A stretch of DNA of 64,000 nucleotides from Actinobaculum massiliense (GCF_001457435.1 NZ_LN881717.1:939896-1003895), one strand, 5' to 3'; shown: positions 34,256 through 44,074, numbered from the stretch's first letter. Notes: a model not told the origin generated them from the sequence alone. Program-made: numbers and translations.

Positions 34256-36985
34256 CTAGACGATCGCGTTACGACGCCGCCGCTGTTTCCTCAGCCAGAG
34301 GGAGATCCCCAAGGCCGTAGCCGCTAGAAGCGTAGCTCCTCCCCCGTAGCGGAAGATGTCTTCCCCAAGCCCGCCAGTGAGGGGCAAAGCCGGCCCTTCC
34401 TGGCGGTAGTTGATAATGCCACCGAGGGTGATGGCCGCGAACTGATTCTTCGCGCGGTCATCGAGGTAGTACTTCGCATCAGCGACAAAGTACTTGGATT
34501 CATCGGTCAGGCGGTAGCCAGCCGGCGCTTTCTTCTCGCTGAGCTTGTAGGAACCCCACGGAAGATTTTCCACCCGGAAGAACCCACCGCGCGGGTCCTT
34601 ATCAGACCCGGTGCACTCGGTAGCCGATGTAGCCTCGCAGTCGGCAATCGCGTCTAGCCCCGCCATGGGATCGCCTCCGTTGGTACCCGCGGCACCATTC
34701 GCGCCGCCGCTCACGAGCTCGAGCTTCCATTCAGAACCCGCCAAGTGCCTATCCGAGGAATCCGTCTTTTCCCAGGTTACCGTGCGCGGCTTGCGGTGAT
34801 TAGCTACCAGAACAGTCTTGGTATCCTCAGCTACCTGGAAGCGTAACGGCTTCTCGGGAGCGCGATAGCCCCAGAGAGGCGTCTCCTGGACCAGGTAGGT
34901 CTTACCAACCTCTAGCGCCTCCCAGGTCGCCTCGCCCCGCTGATCCGTCTTTGCCGAATCTACGGAAGCATTCTGACGTACGGGAACAAAAGCGCCGTCG
35001 CACTTACTGTCGGCGTTTTCATCCGCGCACACCCGCAGGGTAACGTCCTTTAGCCGCGCACTGTTCGGAACGTTAATGTCTCCGCTCTGCGCAGGGCTCC
35101 AGGCGTCCGCGTCGTATTTAAGGAAGGTAACGGGCTTCGTTTTCACCGCGGGTTTGTTCGTTACCGTGCAGGTGAGTTGCCCGGAAGTTTCTGGAGCAAC
35201 AAACTGGGCACTGAAAACACCGTCCTTTATCTTCCCGCCTGAAACAGCAACCGTACTTTTATCCGCGTTACTGCACTGCACGACCGGCTCGTAATCTTCC
35301 AATTTCGACGCCGAACCTGCTGCCATCTTTTCTTCCACCACATAGGTGCGTCCATCCTGACGCAAGATGGCGGTCGATTCTCCCGAAGTGGTCGAGGTTC
35401 CCGACGTCGTCACCGAGGTTCTCTGGCCTTCCGGAGTCAATCCAGCCGCACCCTGCGCGTCGCGCACGGTCACCGTGAATTGATCGCGCGCGTCAATACG
35501 CTTCTCAATATTCTTTTGCACGGCCAGGGTTGATACGCTCTGCGGGCAACCTTCGAGGTCGACAATCTTTGAGTCTCCCCACTTCCAATTATTCTTATCG
35601 GCACCCGCCGCGAACGCTGATGGAGCCGGGCTCGTAAAGACAGGATTCCCCCCATTTGCAAACTTCCCGGTCGTTAGATCGAGCGAATAAATCACTCCTC
35701 GGTCGCCACCAGGCCCAGAGAAGAATCCGGAAACATAGATCTTCCCGCCGCGCACAGGAGCTACGCCGCCCGCGGGGGTGAAGCGGGGAGTGACCGCATC
35801 AACGCTACGAAACAGAACCGGATTCAACGCCGGCACCTGGTCAATATTCTCATTTATATTGAACCGGGGGACTCTCATGCCCTTCCGCTTGGGGTGAACC
35901 ACCGTCGCACCAGGATTGAAGCGCCGACCGTTCTGCACGGCTTGCTCGTATTGCTGAGCGGTCAAGCGGTACACCTTGATGCGCGTGGTCGTGTTACCAC
36001 CGCTGTGAATGGTCCCTTCTTGCGCCATTGAGAGGATGTAAAAGTTTCCCTGCGCATCGAAGAACATGTCTGAGAAAACCGTAGACGAAACTTGCCCCGG
36101 ATCGCTGATATACCCAAGACGAATCACCTGCCGAGAGGTCGGGTCATAGGCGAGGAGTTTGAGCTTAGCTTCATAGGGCTTACGGTTCGCGCCCTTATTC
36201 TGGGCGTCGCCCACCATGAGGTAACGCCCTTGCGGATCAATGGTGCCACCCTTAATCGGCATTCGCGGGTTTTGCAGTTCGAATCCCTCGTTTGGGGTAT
36301 AGCCACCCTTGCCAACCCTGTCCATTCGCCCGTGCATAATCCAGGTCTGCGGATTGGCACCCGGGGTGGTAAGCCCGGCCAATTCGGTGTGCCACATGGT
36401 GCCGTCAGGTGCGATGCCGAGTGCGTCGTAGCCTAGGTTTACGGTAGAAACATTTCGGTCGCGCCATTCGATATTGCCGTGCCATTTATTATCGGAGAGC
36501 GCGTTCGGGTTGCCGGTCCCGATTTCGTGGATCTCGCCCACGCCCGAACCGATGGTGTAAAAGCCGTGATTTGCAGGGCACACCGGCATCGTTGCCGCGG
36601 AAGCATTGACCGCATCGCGCAAAAGGTCTTCGGAAAAACTTGGCTCGGCGGACCGTTCCATCATCCGCGCGTCGATTTCCGCATCTGAGTCCGCATCCAC
36701 CTCGGAGCTACCACTCCCGCCAGCCCGGGCGGCCTCGCTCGCGTCCGTTGCGGGAGCGGCGGGCTGCGAGCCCTCGGGCGCTTCCCGGCCGGTACTAGCG
36801 GCTTCCCCCTCGGCCGTGCCGGATTCGCCGGCGACAGCGGCGGCGGCGTCGCTTTCCTGCGACGCCTCGGAGCCAGCTAGGGGAGCCGAATACGCGGGCA
36901 CTGGCAACATTTGAAACCCGCAGGCGAGGGCGAGGGCCACAGCGCCGACCCGCTTTGCCAGGCAGTTTTTCAAATCTCCGAACAT
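34256..36985 (-). CDS. Large LPLTG-anchored pilus-associated surface protein (probable tip or minor pilin)
   Basis: A 909-residue secreted protein: signal peptide ending near PAYSAPLAG, an Ala/Ser/Glu-rich linker (35-115), a beta-propeller-like region (about 130-480) with repeated blade phrases such as IAPDGTMWHTEL, IDPQGRYLMVG, FDAQGNFYILSM and GGKIYVSGFF, then Cna-B/SpaA-type beta domains (GEATWEALEVGKTYLVQETPLWGYRAP; YKLSEKKAPAGYRLTDES), and a sorting signal LPLTG, hydrophobic helix and basic tail. It is the last gene after pilin and sortase on the same strand. No vWA domain is seen, so host ligand is unknown. Confidence 0.87.
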   Translation of the reverse strand: MFGDLKNCLAKRVGAVALALACGFQMLPVPAYSAPLAGSEASQESDAAAAVAGESGTAEGEAASTGREAPEGSQPAAPATDASEAARAGGSGSSEVDADSDAEIDARMMERSAEPSFSEDLLRDAVNASAATMPVCPANHGFYTIGSGVGEIHEIGTGNPNALSDNKWHGNIEWRDRNVSTVNLGYDALGIAPDGTMWHTELAGLTTPGANPQTWIMHGRMDRVGKGGYTPNEGFELQNPRMPIKGGTIDPQGRYLMVGDAQNKGANRKPYEAKLKLLAYDPTSRQVIRLGYISDPGQVSSTVFSDMFFDAQGNFYILSMAQEGTIHSGGNTTTRIKVYRLTAQQYEQAVQNGRRFNPGATVVHPKRKGMRVPRFNINENIDQVPALNPVLFRSVDAVTPRFTPAGGVAPVRGGKIYVSGFFSGPGGDRGVIYSLDLTTGKFANGGNPVFTSPAPSAFAAGADKNNWKWGDSKIVDLEGCPQSVSTLAVQKNIEKRIDARDQFTVTVRDAQGAAGLTPEGQRTSVTTSGTSTTSGESTAILRQDGRTYVVEEKMAAGSASKLEDYEPVVQCSNADKSTVAVSGGKIKDGVFSAQFVAPETSGQLTCTVTNKPAVKTKPVTFLKYDADAWSPAQSGDINVPNSARLKDVTLRVCADENADSKCDGAFVPVRQNASVDSAKTDQRGEATWEALEVGKTYLVQETPLWGYRAPEKPLRFQVAEDTKTVLVANHRKPRTVTWEKTDSSDRHLAGSEWKLELVSGGANGAAGTNGGDPMAGLDAIADCEATSATECTGSDKDPRGGFFRVENLPWGSYKLSEKKAPAGYRLTDESKYFVADAKYYLDDRAKNQFAAITLGGIINYRQEGPALPLTGGLGEDIFRYGGGATLLAATALGISLWLRKQRRRRNAIV

Positions 36986-37036
36986 AGCCGGACCTCCAGT
37001 TAGTAAAGCTGTTTGTTTAGATAGCGAGTAGTGCGG

Positions 37037-38065
37037 CTAGCTTTTACTCGCCGGATCGCACGATATTTTGGATATCCGCAACTCTTCCGATATCCACGCT
37101 TTGTCAGCGCCATAGAAGTTAGCCCGTCGCGCCTTATTACTCTGAATCTCACGGTAGGTGCGGTGGCCGAGAGCCACGGTGACGAGGAGAAGAGTGACCG
37201 ACCCGATGACCGCCCAGAACGGGAATCGCGGCAGGTCAGATTTCGCGCCCGCCTTCGCCAGATCCTCCGCCGGCGTCGGCACCACCCGCTCCCCCGTCAC
37301 CAAAATTCGGTGCGAGTTGATTCCCAGAGGCGTACACGTCACCAGCGTCACCAGGTCCCGCCCCGCCTCGACGGAGAGGTGTTCTGTTTCTTCCGGTTCG
37401 ACGACGACGACGTCTCTCACCTCGTACGTGAGGACCTCACCGAACACCTCCACCGTGAATCGGTCACCGGGTTCCACTTTGTCCAGATTCGTGAACATGG
37501 TGGCCTCGGCCAATCCGCGATGGGCGGTGATAACGGACCGGGTTGAAGCTCCGCCTACCGGCAGGGCCGTGCCTTCCAGGTGGCCGGCGCCTTTGAGCAG
37601 GGTTTCGTCCGAAGTTCCGTGATAGACGGGAAGATCGACGTCGATTTTGGGAATTCGCAGGCGCGCCATAATTGGCGATCCCTTGGTGCTCAGCAGTTCT
37701 TCGTACGTCCACGTGCGGCCGTTTACCTCGACCGTATCGGAGCTTTCACCAGCCAAGCGCGGTAGGCGCTCATTGGCTGGGATGAGCGTGCCGGTGGTCA
37801 ACGCATCGTTATAGGCCCGCGCGGCCGCTAATTGCTCGCGCGCATTGGGAACCGCGTTTTCGATTGCCTTGTTGTACTCCACCGTCAACTCGGTTTGGTT
37901 GAGTTGGGCGAACCAGGCCGCCGCCTGCGGGTAGATAAGCAGCCCCACCCCGAGCAGAACCAGAAAACCGGTGAGGTAATTCGGGAACAGCCGCTGCGCA
38001 GTTTTCAAAGAACACCGCCTCATGCGTCTTGGAGGGCCAGGGGAGGGGCCGGAAGGCAAAGTCAA
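37037..38065 (-). CDS. Class C (pilus-assembly) sortase
   Basis: Joins pilin subunits covalently. Marks: N-terminal membrane helix (LTGFLVLLGVGLLIYPQAAAWFA), catalytic histidine in VITAHRGLAEATMFTNLD, catalytic cysteine in TLVTCTPLGINSHRILVTGER, and a C-terminal membrane helix (FWAVIGSVTLLLVTVAL), the class C pattern. The 342-residue frame starts with TTG at 38065; ATG at 38023 (MRRCSLKTAQ) is the alternative and neither has a clear ribosome binding site. It lies between the major pilin and the LPLTG protein. Confidence 0.92.
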   Translation of the reverse strand: MTLPSGPSPGPPRRMRRCSLKTAQRLFPNYLTGFLVLLGVGLLIYPQAAAWFAQLNQTELTVEYNKAIENAVPNAREQLAAARAYNDALTTGTLIPANERLPRLAGESSDTVEVNGRTWTYEELLSTKGSPIMARLRIPKIDVDLPVYHGTSDETLLKGAGHLEGTALPVGGASTRSVITAHRGLAEATMFTNLDKVEPGDRFTVEVFGEVLTYEVRDVVVVEPEETEHLSVEAGRDLVTLVTCTPLGINSHRILVTGERVVPTPAEDLAKAGAKSDLPRFPFWAVIGSVTLLLVTVALGHRTYREIQSNKARRANFYGADKAWISEELRISKISCDPASKS

Positions 38066-38079
38066 ATAAGGGATTTCCG

Positions 38080-38160
38080 GGGAGGGGCGCCGCGTTCAGC
38101 GCCCCTCCCGGGTAGCTCAGCCCCGGCCCGAACACGAAATTGGGATCGGGGTTGAGCTAC
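38080..38160 (-). terminator. Two strong hairpins between major pilin and sortase genes
   Basis: First met on the minus strand is a 14-position inverted repeat (38147-38160 with 38112-38125, one mismatch), then a perfect 11-bp GC stem (38099-38109 with 38080-38090). Neither has a T-run. Placed just after the pilin stop, they may attenuate or protect the transcript so that pilin is made in excess of sortase and tip protein. Confidence 0.6.
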
Positions 38161-38175
38161 CGCGCCGGATTTCCT

Positions 38176-39708
38176 TTAGGCGTTCTCGCGCTCGCGACGA
38201 GCGTTGCGCAAGGCCACGCCGCCCGCGAGACCGAGGGCAGCCACGCCACCGAGGGTCAGAATCACGGTGCCGGCCGAACCGGTAAGAGGCAGGTTCGGGC
38301 CGCCGGCCTTCTTGTTGACGATGTTCTCGCCCACCTTAGGATTCTCCGCGTTACCGGGGGTCACCTCGATAGGCTTGATGGTGTTATCAAGCACGTAACC
38401 AGCCGGAGCCTTGGTTTCCTTCAGGTAGAAGGTCCGCTTCGCGTTGGCTTCTTCATCCTTGGTGTACTTACCCAGGTACAGGCCCTTGAAGTGCACAACG
38501 CCCTGCGCATCGGACGTCGCGGTAAGGATCGGATTGGTGCCCGCCTTTGCGGCATCTTCGGTGGCATAAACCGCGAATTCGGCATTTTCCAGGGGGTTAC
38601 CGTTCTTGGATTCGTCCACCTTGGTGAACTTGTAATCACCGTAGAACGCCTTGTCCTTAGGCTCGTTCGGAGTAGGAGGCGTAGGCGGGTTGTTCGGGTC
38701 CTTCTCGTAATCGCCCCACGGATCGTAATCGTTGAGAATCGGCGTGAAGGAGTTCTCCACCTTGCCGTCTTGACCAACGGTCTTAACCGTGACGGTGTAG
38801 TTGAACACAACCTTCTGGCCGCCCTTGACCTTTGCCAAACCCTGCTTGGTCAGGGAAATCTTGTGGCCGTTACGGCCAGCCGGCTTCTTCACCGAATCCT
38901 CAATGGTGAAATCTTCCCCGCTCGTGAGCGTTTCGCCGCCCTCAACCTTCGCGGTCACCGAGGCCTTGTCGAACTCAACATTCGTGCCCGAGAAGTCATA
39001 GAAGCCGAGCGCGGCCGGGTTCTTTTCAGCGGGACCAGGCGCAACCAGGGCCACCTCGTAGGGGAGCTTATCGCCGACCTTGCGGACGTTCGTGTCCTCC
39101 CCGACCTTCTTCTCGCCGGTGTCGGTGGTCGTCTGGTTCTTCGGATAAACGTGCGGATTGTAGTTCCAGGACGTATCGGCGCCAGCCTTCGACGGGAGCG
39201 GGATGGTCACGAAGAACGGCGTGGCCTTCTGCGTCACCTTATTCGTACCGGTCGAAAGCTCCGTGACGTAGTAAAGACCCACCGGGAGCTGCTCAACCTT
39301 GGTAATACCTTCGGCGCTCGTCGGCTTCGTCTCAGCGGTCTGGTCTTCCAACGAGTACTGCTGGCCATTGATCGTGACCTTATCACCCTGGACGTTGGCG
39401 GCGCTCAGATCCTTGATGTGAGCCCAGTTTTCCTGCGCGTTGAGGTCAAAGTCCTTGACCTTTTGCACGCGGAACGTCACGCCCTCGAGCGGGTTTGCGG
39501 GAGCCTGCTTAAGCTCCGAACCATCGTGCCCGGCCCCGTTACCCGGCGTACCGGCGTGCTTGTGGATGGTCAAAATTCCGATCTGCCCCGGATCAATGTT
39601 GCCAGGAGCGGCGTTGGCCGCCGGCAGAGCCGAGAAGCCCAGGAGGCTAACCGCGAGCGCGGAAAGGACGGCTAGTACCCTAGCCCCTCGCGTACTCTTG
39701 TGTGCCAT
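38176..39708 (-). CDS. Major fimbrial subunit (SpaA/FimA-type pilin), LPLTG-anchored
   Basis: A 510-residue backbone pilin: signal peptide cut near ANAAPG, a pilin motif WNYNPHVYPK with the polymerising lysine K190, two or three Cna-B-type domains, the E-box FYLKETKAPAGYVLDN and a C-terminal LPLTG, helix and RRERENA tail. This set defines sortase-polymerised pilins. ATG at 39708 has AAAGGA 7 bases upstream; the longer frame to 39744 lacks this. First gene of the operon pilin-sortase-large surface protein. Confidence 0.94.
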   Translation of the reverse strand: MAHKSTRGARVLAVLSALAVSLLGFSALPAANAAPGNIDPGQIGILTIHKHAGTPGNGAGHDGSELKQAPANPLEGVTFRVQKVKDFDLNAQENWAHIKDLSAANVQGDKVTINGQQYSLEDQTAETKPTSAEGITKVEQLPVGLYYVTELSTGTNKVTQKATPFFVTIPLPSKAGADTSWNYNPHVYPKNQTTTDTGEKKVGEDTNVRKVGDKLPYEVALVAPGPAEKNPAALGFYDFSGTNVEFDKASVTAKVEGGETLTSGEDFTIEDSVKKPAGRNGHKISLTKQGLAKVKGGQKVVFNYTVTVKTVGQDGKVENSFTPILNDYDPWGDYEKDPNNPPTPPTPNEPKDKAFYGDYKFTKVDESKNGNPLENAEFAVYATEDAAKAGTNPILTATSDAQGVVHFKGLYLGKYTKDEEANAKRTFYLKETKAPAGYVLDNTIKPIEVTPGNAENPKVGENIVNKKAGGPNLPLTGSAGTVILTLGGVAALGLAGGVALRNARRERENA

Positions 39709-40328
39709 TTCTATTCCTTTCATTGCGGGCCCCCTTGGACCCAATTTCGCGAGTTAGCACCCGCGTTTTACCCTTGGTCGGCGCCGCGAGGCGTCAGCAC
39801 AAGAGCTTCGCTTCTACGAGGTGATTTGCCGCGATACCAAAAACGGTCGGCCGGCGCACCCCATCGCAAAACCGAAATAGTTTCTGTAAGCCCCACACCA
39901 GCCACGCCTCCTCTACAGATTCGTCGCCGTTGAACTGGGCTACCGCGCCAGAATGTCATTACAATAAGTTCGATGTAAAATTTTCCCGAAATCTGGTGAC
40001 AAGGTCACACTTTCCAACTTTTAACACCCTTAATGCGGAGTGCCATAGATCGCCCAAAATCTACATAAACCCTCCTCTAACAAGGTTTTACGCAACAGCA
40101 TTTGGCGAGCGCGCCATTCTGAAAGCCGTCTGGAAGTCGCCTGGATAAATTCGGAAGGTTCGTAACGATTCGCGTTTTTTAATTAAACTGTTTCACACGA
40201 TCTTTCCAGCCTTCACGCGATAGCCCCGCTGGCCGGAAATCCCCTCCCCCAGATGCCGCTAATCGCGTCGGAAGGAGCGCGTAGAATTCCTGGCAACAAT
40301 GGCGTTTTACGTCCCGAAGGAGGACTCG
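39709..40328. other. 620-base intergenic region upstream of the pilus operon
   Basis: Between the divergent pilin and deacetylase-like genes. It is AT-richer than its surroundings in 39960-40190. It must hold both promoters. A GTGAC-AAG-GTCAC palindrome lies at 39996-40008. I see no gene; the short frames have no ribosome binding site or recognisable product. Confidence 0.5.
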
Positions 40329-41330
40329 ATGTCGCAGGCAACTACCCCCGAACCGCACGAGCAACTGCGCCGCAACCACTGGTATCGCACATCCGATGTG
40401 CCCGGAGTTCCCGGACCCACGCGCGAAATCCGCGGATACGGCCCACACCCGCCGCAGATTCGCTGGGAAGGCGGAGCAAAAGTGGCGATCAATATCGTCG
40501 TCAACTACGAGGAAGGCTCAGAGCAAACTTTCGCCATGGGAGACGGCAAGAACGACGGCATGTACGAGATGCCGTGGGACGCCGGCTCCCAGCGCGACCT
40601 CGCCATTGAGTCAATGTACGAATACGGCGCTCGCGCCGGAATTTGGCGAATGTTCCGCACCTTCGATCGCTACAGCATCCCCGTCACGATTTTTGGCGCC
40701 GCCGTAGCCCTGGAGCGCAACCCGGAAGTCGCGGAAAAGATCAACGAGCGCGGCGATGAAATCGTGGGTCACGGCTACCGCTGGATCGATCATTTCAACT
40801 ACACGCGTGAAGAGGAGAAGGAGCTCATTAGCCTCGCGATGGACTCCTTCCAGCGCACCCTCGGCCGCCAACCGGTGGGATGGTACTGCCGCGAAATGTC
40901 CGTCAATACCCGCGAGCTGCTCGTAGAAGACGGCCGCTTCCTCTACGACTCCGATTATTACGGGGACGACCTCCCCTTCTGGACCTTCGTGGGCGGCAAA
41001 TCGCACCTCGTCGTCCCCTACACCCTCGTGACGAACGACGCCCGCTATATCGACGGCGTCGGTTTTTCCACCGGGGGCGATTTCGCCGAGCAGGCGATGC
41101 GTTGCCTCGATCAGTTGCTCGACGACGGCGACGACGCCGGACGCATGATGAGCATCGGGATTCACCCTCGGATTACCGGCAATCCCGCGCGCATGAGCGG
41201 GCTGCGCGAATTCATCGAGTACGCGCTTTCCAAGGACGACGCCGTCTTTATGACCCGCGAAGCAATTGCTCGCTCTTTCGCGGATCAGGTTCCGCGCCCG
41301 CGCAATCCGGAGGATCGCCCCAACTACTAA
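40329..41330 (+). CDS. Polysaccharide deacetylase-fold protein, PuuE (allantoinase)-like
   Basis: A 333-residue cytoplasmic NodB-fold protein. The sequence GGAKVAINIVVNYEEGSEQTFAMGDG, EYGARAGIWRMFRTFDRYSIPVTIFG, DEIVGHGYRWIDHFNYTREEE and the closing IHPRITGNPARMSGLREFIEYA follow the cofactor-independent allantoinase PuuE group. No other purine-degradation gene is near, so a different amide substrate is possible. ATG at 40329 follows AAGGAGG; the upstream ATG at 40299 does not have one. Followed by the sirtuin gene after 89 bases. Confidence 0.83.
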   Translation: MSQATTPEPHEQLRRNHWYRTSDVPGVPGPTREIRGYGPHPPQIRWEGGAKVAINIVVNYEEGSEQTFAMGDGKNDGMYEMPWDAGSQRDLAIESMYEYGARAGIWRMFRTFDRYSIPVTIFGAAVALERNPEVAEKINERGDEIVGHGYRWIDHFNYTREEEKELISLAMDSFQRTLGRQPVGWYCREMSVNTRELLVEDGRFLYDSDYYGDDLPFWTFVGGKSHLVVPYTLVTNDARYIDGVGFSTGGDFAEQAMRCLDQLLDDGDDAGRMMSIGIHPRITGNPARMSGLREFIEYALSKDDAVFMTREAIARSFADQVPRPRNPEDRPNY

Positions 41331-41419
41331 GTGCCTAACCGCTACGGCCCGGGCCGGCCGGCGCGAGATGGTTTGCGCCGGCCGGAACAAAACCGCGAGC
41401 GCGGCGTTATAGCGTGCAT

Positions 41420-42346
41420 ATGGCACATGAAATTTCGGATTACTTTCCCGGCGGCGACGCTCCTCATCTCAGACTGATTGAGGTTGATGCCCCGCCGGCG
41501 AGCGAAGCGCGTCCGGACCCACACAACATCGCCGAGGCCGTGCTCCCGGTGGCAAATCTATTGGCCGGAGCGCCATTTGCGGTTATCACCGGCGCTGGAA
41601 TCTCCACCGACTCGGGCATGCCAGACTACCGCTCCCCCGGCTCGGCCCCGCGCCGCCCCATGACGTATCAGCAGTTCATGGCCGATCCGCGCATGCGCCA
41701 GCACTACTGGGCGCGCAACCACTCCGGGTGGCTACGCCCATTTACTTCCATCCCCAACGAGGGTCACCTGGCATTAGCCGAGCTGGAACGCGCCGGGCTC
41801 GTCACCGGGATCATCACCCAAAACGTGGACCGCTTACACTCGCGCGCGGGCTCGCGAAACGTGGTCGACCTGCACGGGCGTTACGACCGCGTGCTGTGCA
41901 CGCAGTGCGGCAAAGCATTCCGCCGCGCCGTGATTCACGAGCTCCTGACGCAACTCAATCCGCGCTGGCCGATCCGCCAGGGTGGAGAGGTGGCGCCGGA
42001 CGCCGACCTCGAGGTCGGGGACACCTCGACCTTCAGAGTCGCCGACTGCCCGGCGTGCGGAGGAATCCTCATGACGGACGTGGTGTGGTTCGGGGGAAAG
42101 GTTCACCCGCGAAGCATTGAGCGCGCGCGCAAAATTATCGACGACGCCGCCGCTGTGCTCGTTGCCGGCTCGTCCCTCGCGGTTGGCTCAGCTCTGCGCT
42201 ACGTGCGCCAGGCCGCCAAGGCACATAAACCCGTGGCGATTATCAATCGCGGGAAGACGCGCGGGGATAAGTTCGCCAATGTGCGCCTTTCTGCCGGAAC
42301 ATCGACGGCACTACCACAACTCGCCGCGCAGCTCCTGCGAAACTAG
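41420..42346 (+). CDS. Sir2-family NAD-dependent protein deacylase
   Basis: A 308-residue sirtuin. Motifs: [18 protein letters not shown] (NAD site), TQNVDRLH, catalytic histidine in DLHGRYDRV, two zinc CxxC pairs (CTQC and CPAC) and VWFGGKVHP, closing [13 protein letters not shown]. The segment between zinc pairs is long and the type resembles class II (SIRT4-like) bacterial sirtuins. Start at ATG 41420; GTG two codons earlier is possible. Confidence 0.92.
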   Translation: MAHEISDYFPGGDAPHLRLIEVDAPPASEARPDPHNIAEAVLPVANLLAGAPFAVITGAGISTDSGMPDYRSPGSAPRRPMTYQQFMADPRMRQHYWARNHSGWLRPFTSIPNEGHLALAELERAGLVTGIITQNVDRLHSRAGSRNVVDLHGRYDRVLCTQCGKAFRRAVIHELLTQLNPRWPIRQGGEVAPDADLEVGDTSTFRVADCPACGGILMTDVVWFGGKVHPRSIERARKIIDDAAAVLVAGSSLAVGSALRYVRQAAKAHKPVAIINRGKTRGDKFANVRLSAGTSTALPQLAAQLLRN

Positions 42347-42526
42347 TTCGGACGCCCACCCGCGCAAACTCACATTTCACCATTTCCTTCATAGGCTATT
42401 CTTACCCTGGCAAAACCAAATCTTTACTTAGCGCCGCCCGCAGAACCGGCGCGCGCACCTTTGCTCAGGCACGCGGCCCCAAATACCTCATGACTAGTCG
42501 CGCGCGGGCACCGAAGGAGGAAACAC

Positions 42527-43963
42527 GTGGAATCCACATTTACCGCATGGAGCATGCTCATTGATATGGGCTTTATTGGGCTCTTGCTCGCGGTCGGCGT
42601 GCTCATGCGCGCGAAGATTAAATGGCTCCAAAATATGCTGGTTCCGGCCTCAGTTATCGCCGGCCTCCTCGGGCTCCTCCTCGGTCCGCACGTCTTGGGC
42701 GCCATCGCCGAAACCTATAACTGGCACCTCGGCCAGTGGAAGCTCACCGGCATTCCGTTCTCTTCCGAGGTCGGCACCTACTCCTCAATCCTGATTATCG
42801 TGGTCTTCGCCTGCATGGCGCTCGCCGACGATTTTGACGTGCGGAAGGTAAATAAATCCGTGGCGGGATTCGCCTCCTACGGAGTGCTGATGTACGGCGC
42901 GCAGGTGGCCCTCGGCATGGCCTTCGCCCTGCTAGTTCTCGGGCCGGTGTTTGGCGCTCCGGACACCCTCGGCCTCATGCTCTTTACCGGCTGGGCCGGC
43001 GGCTTCGGCACCGCCGCAGCGATCGGCGATGTGTTTGCCCAAAACGGTGACCCGAGCGTGGCCTCAATTGCATTCACCTCGGCCACGGTTGGGCTGCTGG
43101 TCGGCGTCGTCGGCGGAATTATCCTCGCCAAGTACGGCGCTAAGCGCGGGGCCGCGAAAGCCTTCCGCGGCATGGACTCCCTCCCCCAAGACGTCCGTAC
43201 CGGCGTACTCGACGCCAACCAGAAGCGCCCCGCACTCGGCTACCACACGTTCTCAGGTGGCTCGGTGGAAACGCTCTCCTTCCAGGTCGGCGTGGTGGCG
43301 ATCGTGGCACTGCTGGCATACGGCACCAATAAGGTCCTTACCACCTGGTTCCCCGGCCTCACCTTCCCGCTTTTTGCACTGGCCTTTATCCTGGGGATTA
43401 TCATCCGCGTTCTGATGAACCTCACCAAAACCTCGCACGTCATTGATAGCGATTCTTTGCGCTCGGTTTCCGGGCTTGCCACGGACCTGCTGATTGTGTG
43501 CGGAATTGCCTCCATCCAGCCTTCGTTCGTGGCCCACCACATTGGGGCCCTGGCCGCGCTGTTCGTCTTCGGCCTGATCGTGGTGGTGGCACTCGGGCTC
43601 GGCGTGGCGCCGCGCCTGATGGGCGAGGGCTGGTTTGAGCGCCAGCTATTCACCTGGGGCTGGGCAACCGGCTCGGTTTCTACCGGTTTGGCGCTCCTGC
43701 GCATTGTGGACCCGAAGCTGAAATCCGGCACTCTGGAGGAATTCGGCTACGCCTATTTGCCGGTGGTCCCGGTAGAAATTAGCGCGGTGTCCTTCGCGCC
43801 AATTCTCGCAATTGCCGGCGCATCATGGGCAATCGTGGGGATTTGGGGCGCAATTGCGCTTTTGGGAATTATGGGTGGAATCTGGGTAATTCGTTCCGGC
43901 CACCAAAATACTCACGGCGAGCCCGGCCAGGTCGGCACCCTCGGTACGCCAATGATTGGCTAG
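42527..43963 (+). CDS. gltS: GltS-type sodium/glutamate symporter
   Basis: A 478-residue polytopic membrane protein of the ESS family. Family blocks include IKWLQNMLVPASVIAGLLGLLLGP, the glycine-rich re-entrant loop GWAGGFGTAAAIG and its second-half partner TWGWATGSVSTGLALLRIVDP. A strong AAGGAGG precedes the GTG at 42527. The gene ends inside a 15-bp tandem repeat and is followed by a terminator shared with malG. It may bring in glutamate; other carboxylates are possible. Confidence 0.85.
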   Translation: MESTFTAWSMLIDMGFIGLLLAVGVLMRAKIKWLQNMLVPASVIAGLLGLLLGPHVLGAIAETYNWHLGQWKLTGIPFSSEVGTYSSILIIVVFACMALADDFDVRKVNKSVAGFASYGVLMYGAQVALGMAFALLVLGPVFGAPDTLGLMLFTGWAGGFGTAAAIGDVFAQNGDPSVASIAFTSATVGLLVGVVGGIILAKYGAKRGAAKAFRGMDSLPQDVRTGVLDANQKRPALGYHTFSGGSVETLSFQVGVVAIVALLAYGTNKVLTTWFPGLTFPLFALAFILGIIIRVLMNLTKTSHVIDSDSLRSVSGLATDLLIVCGIASIQPSFVAHHIGALAALFVFGLIVVVALGLGVAPRLMGEGWFERQLFTWGWATGSVSTGLALLRIVDPKLKSGTLEEFGYAYLPVVPVEISAVSFAPILAIAGASWAIVGIWGAIALLGIMGGIWVIRSGHQNTHGEPGQVGTLGTPMIG

Positions 43964-44000
43964 GCAGTGTTTGACTAGGCAATGCTTGGCTAGGCAATGC
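43956..44000. repeat. Three tandem 15-bp repeats at the gltS stop
   Basis: Units 43956-43970, 43971-43985 and 43986-44000 share TTGRCTAGGCARTGY. The first unit contains the gltS stop codon TAG, and each further unit carries an in-frame TAG (period five codons), giving a string of stops. Confidence 0.85.
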
Positions 44001-44074
44001 GGGGCGAGCACTTCGCGACTGCAAAGGGAAGCAATTCCCGAGCCCACTCCGTTTCACGCAAACTCGGCGAGCAT

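Noticed and set aside
38140-39675. Plus-strand frame of 511 codons opposite the pilin gene
   Set aside because: It is the antisense of a well-supported LPLTG pilin and its product has no recognisable domain.
39996-40008. GTGAC-AAG-GTCAC as a CRP/GlxR site
   Set aside because: The spacing between TGA and TCA halves is one base short of the TGTGA-N6-TCACA design and there is only one copy.
43869-44057. Minus-strand frame with LPSQ repeats
   Set aside because: It is produced by the 15-bp DNA repeat after gltS and has no start or family resemblance.
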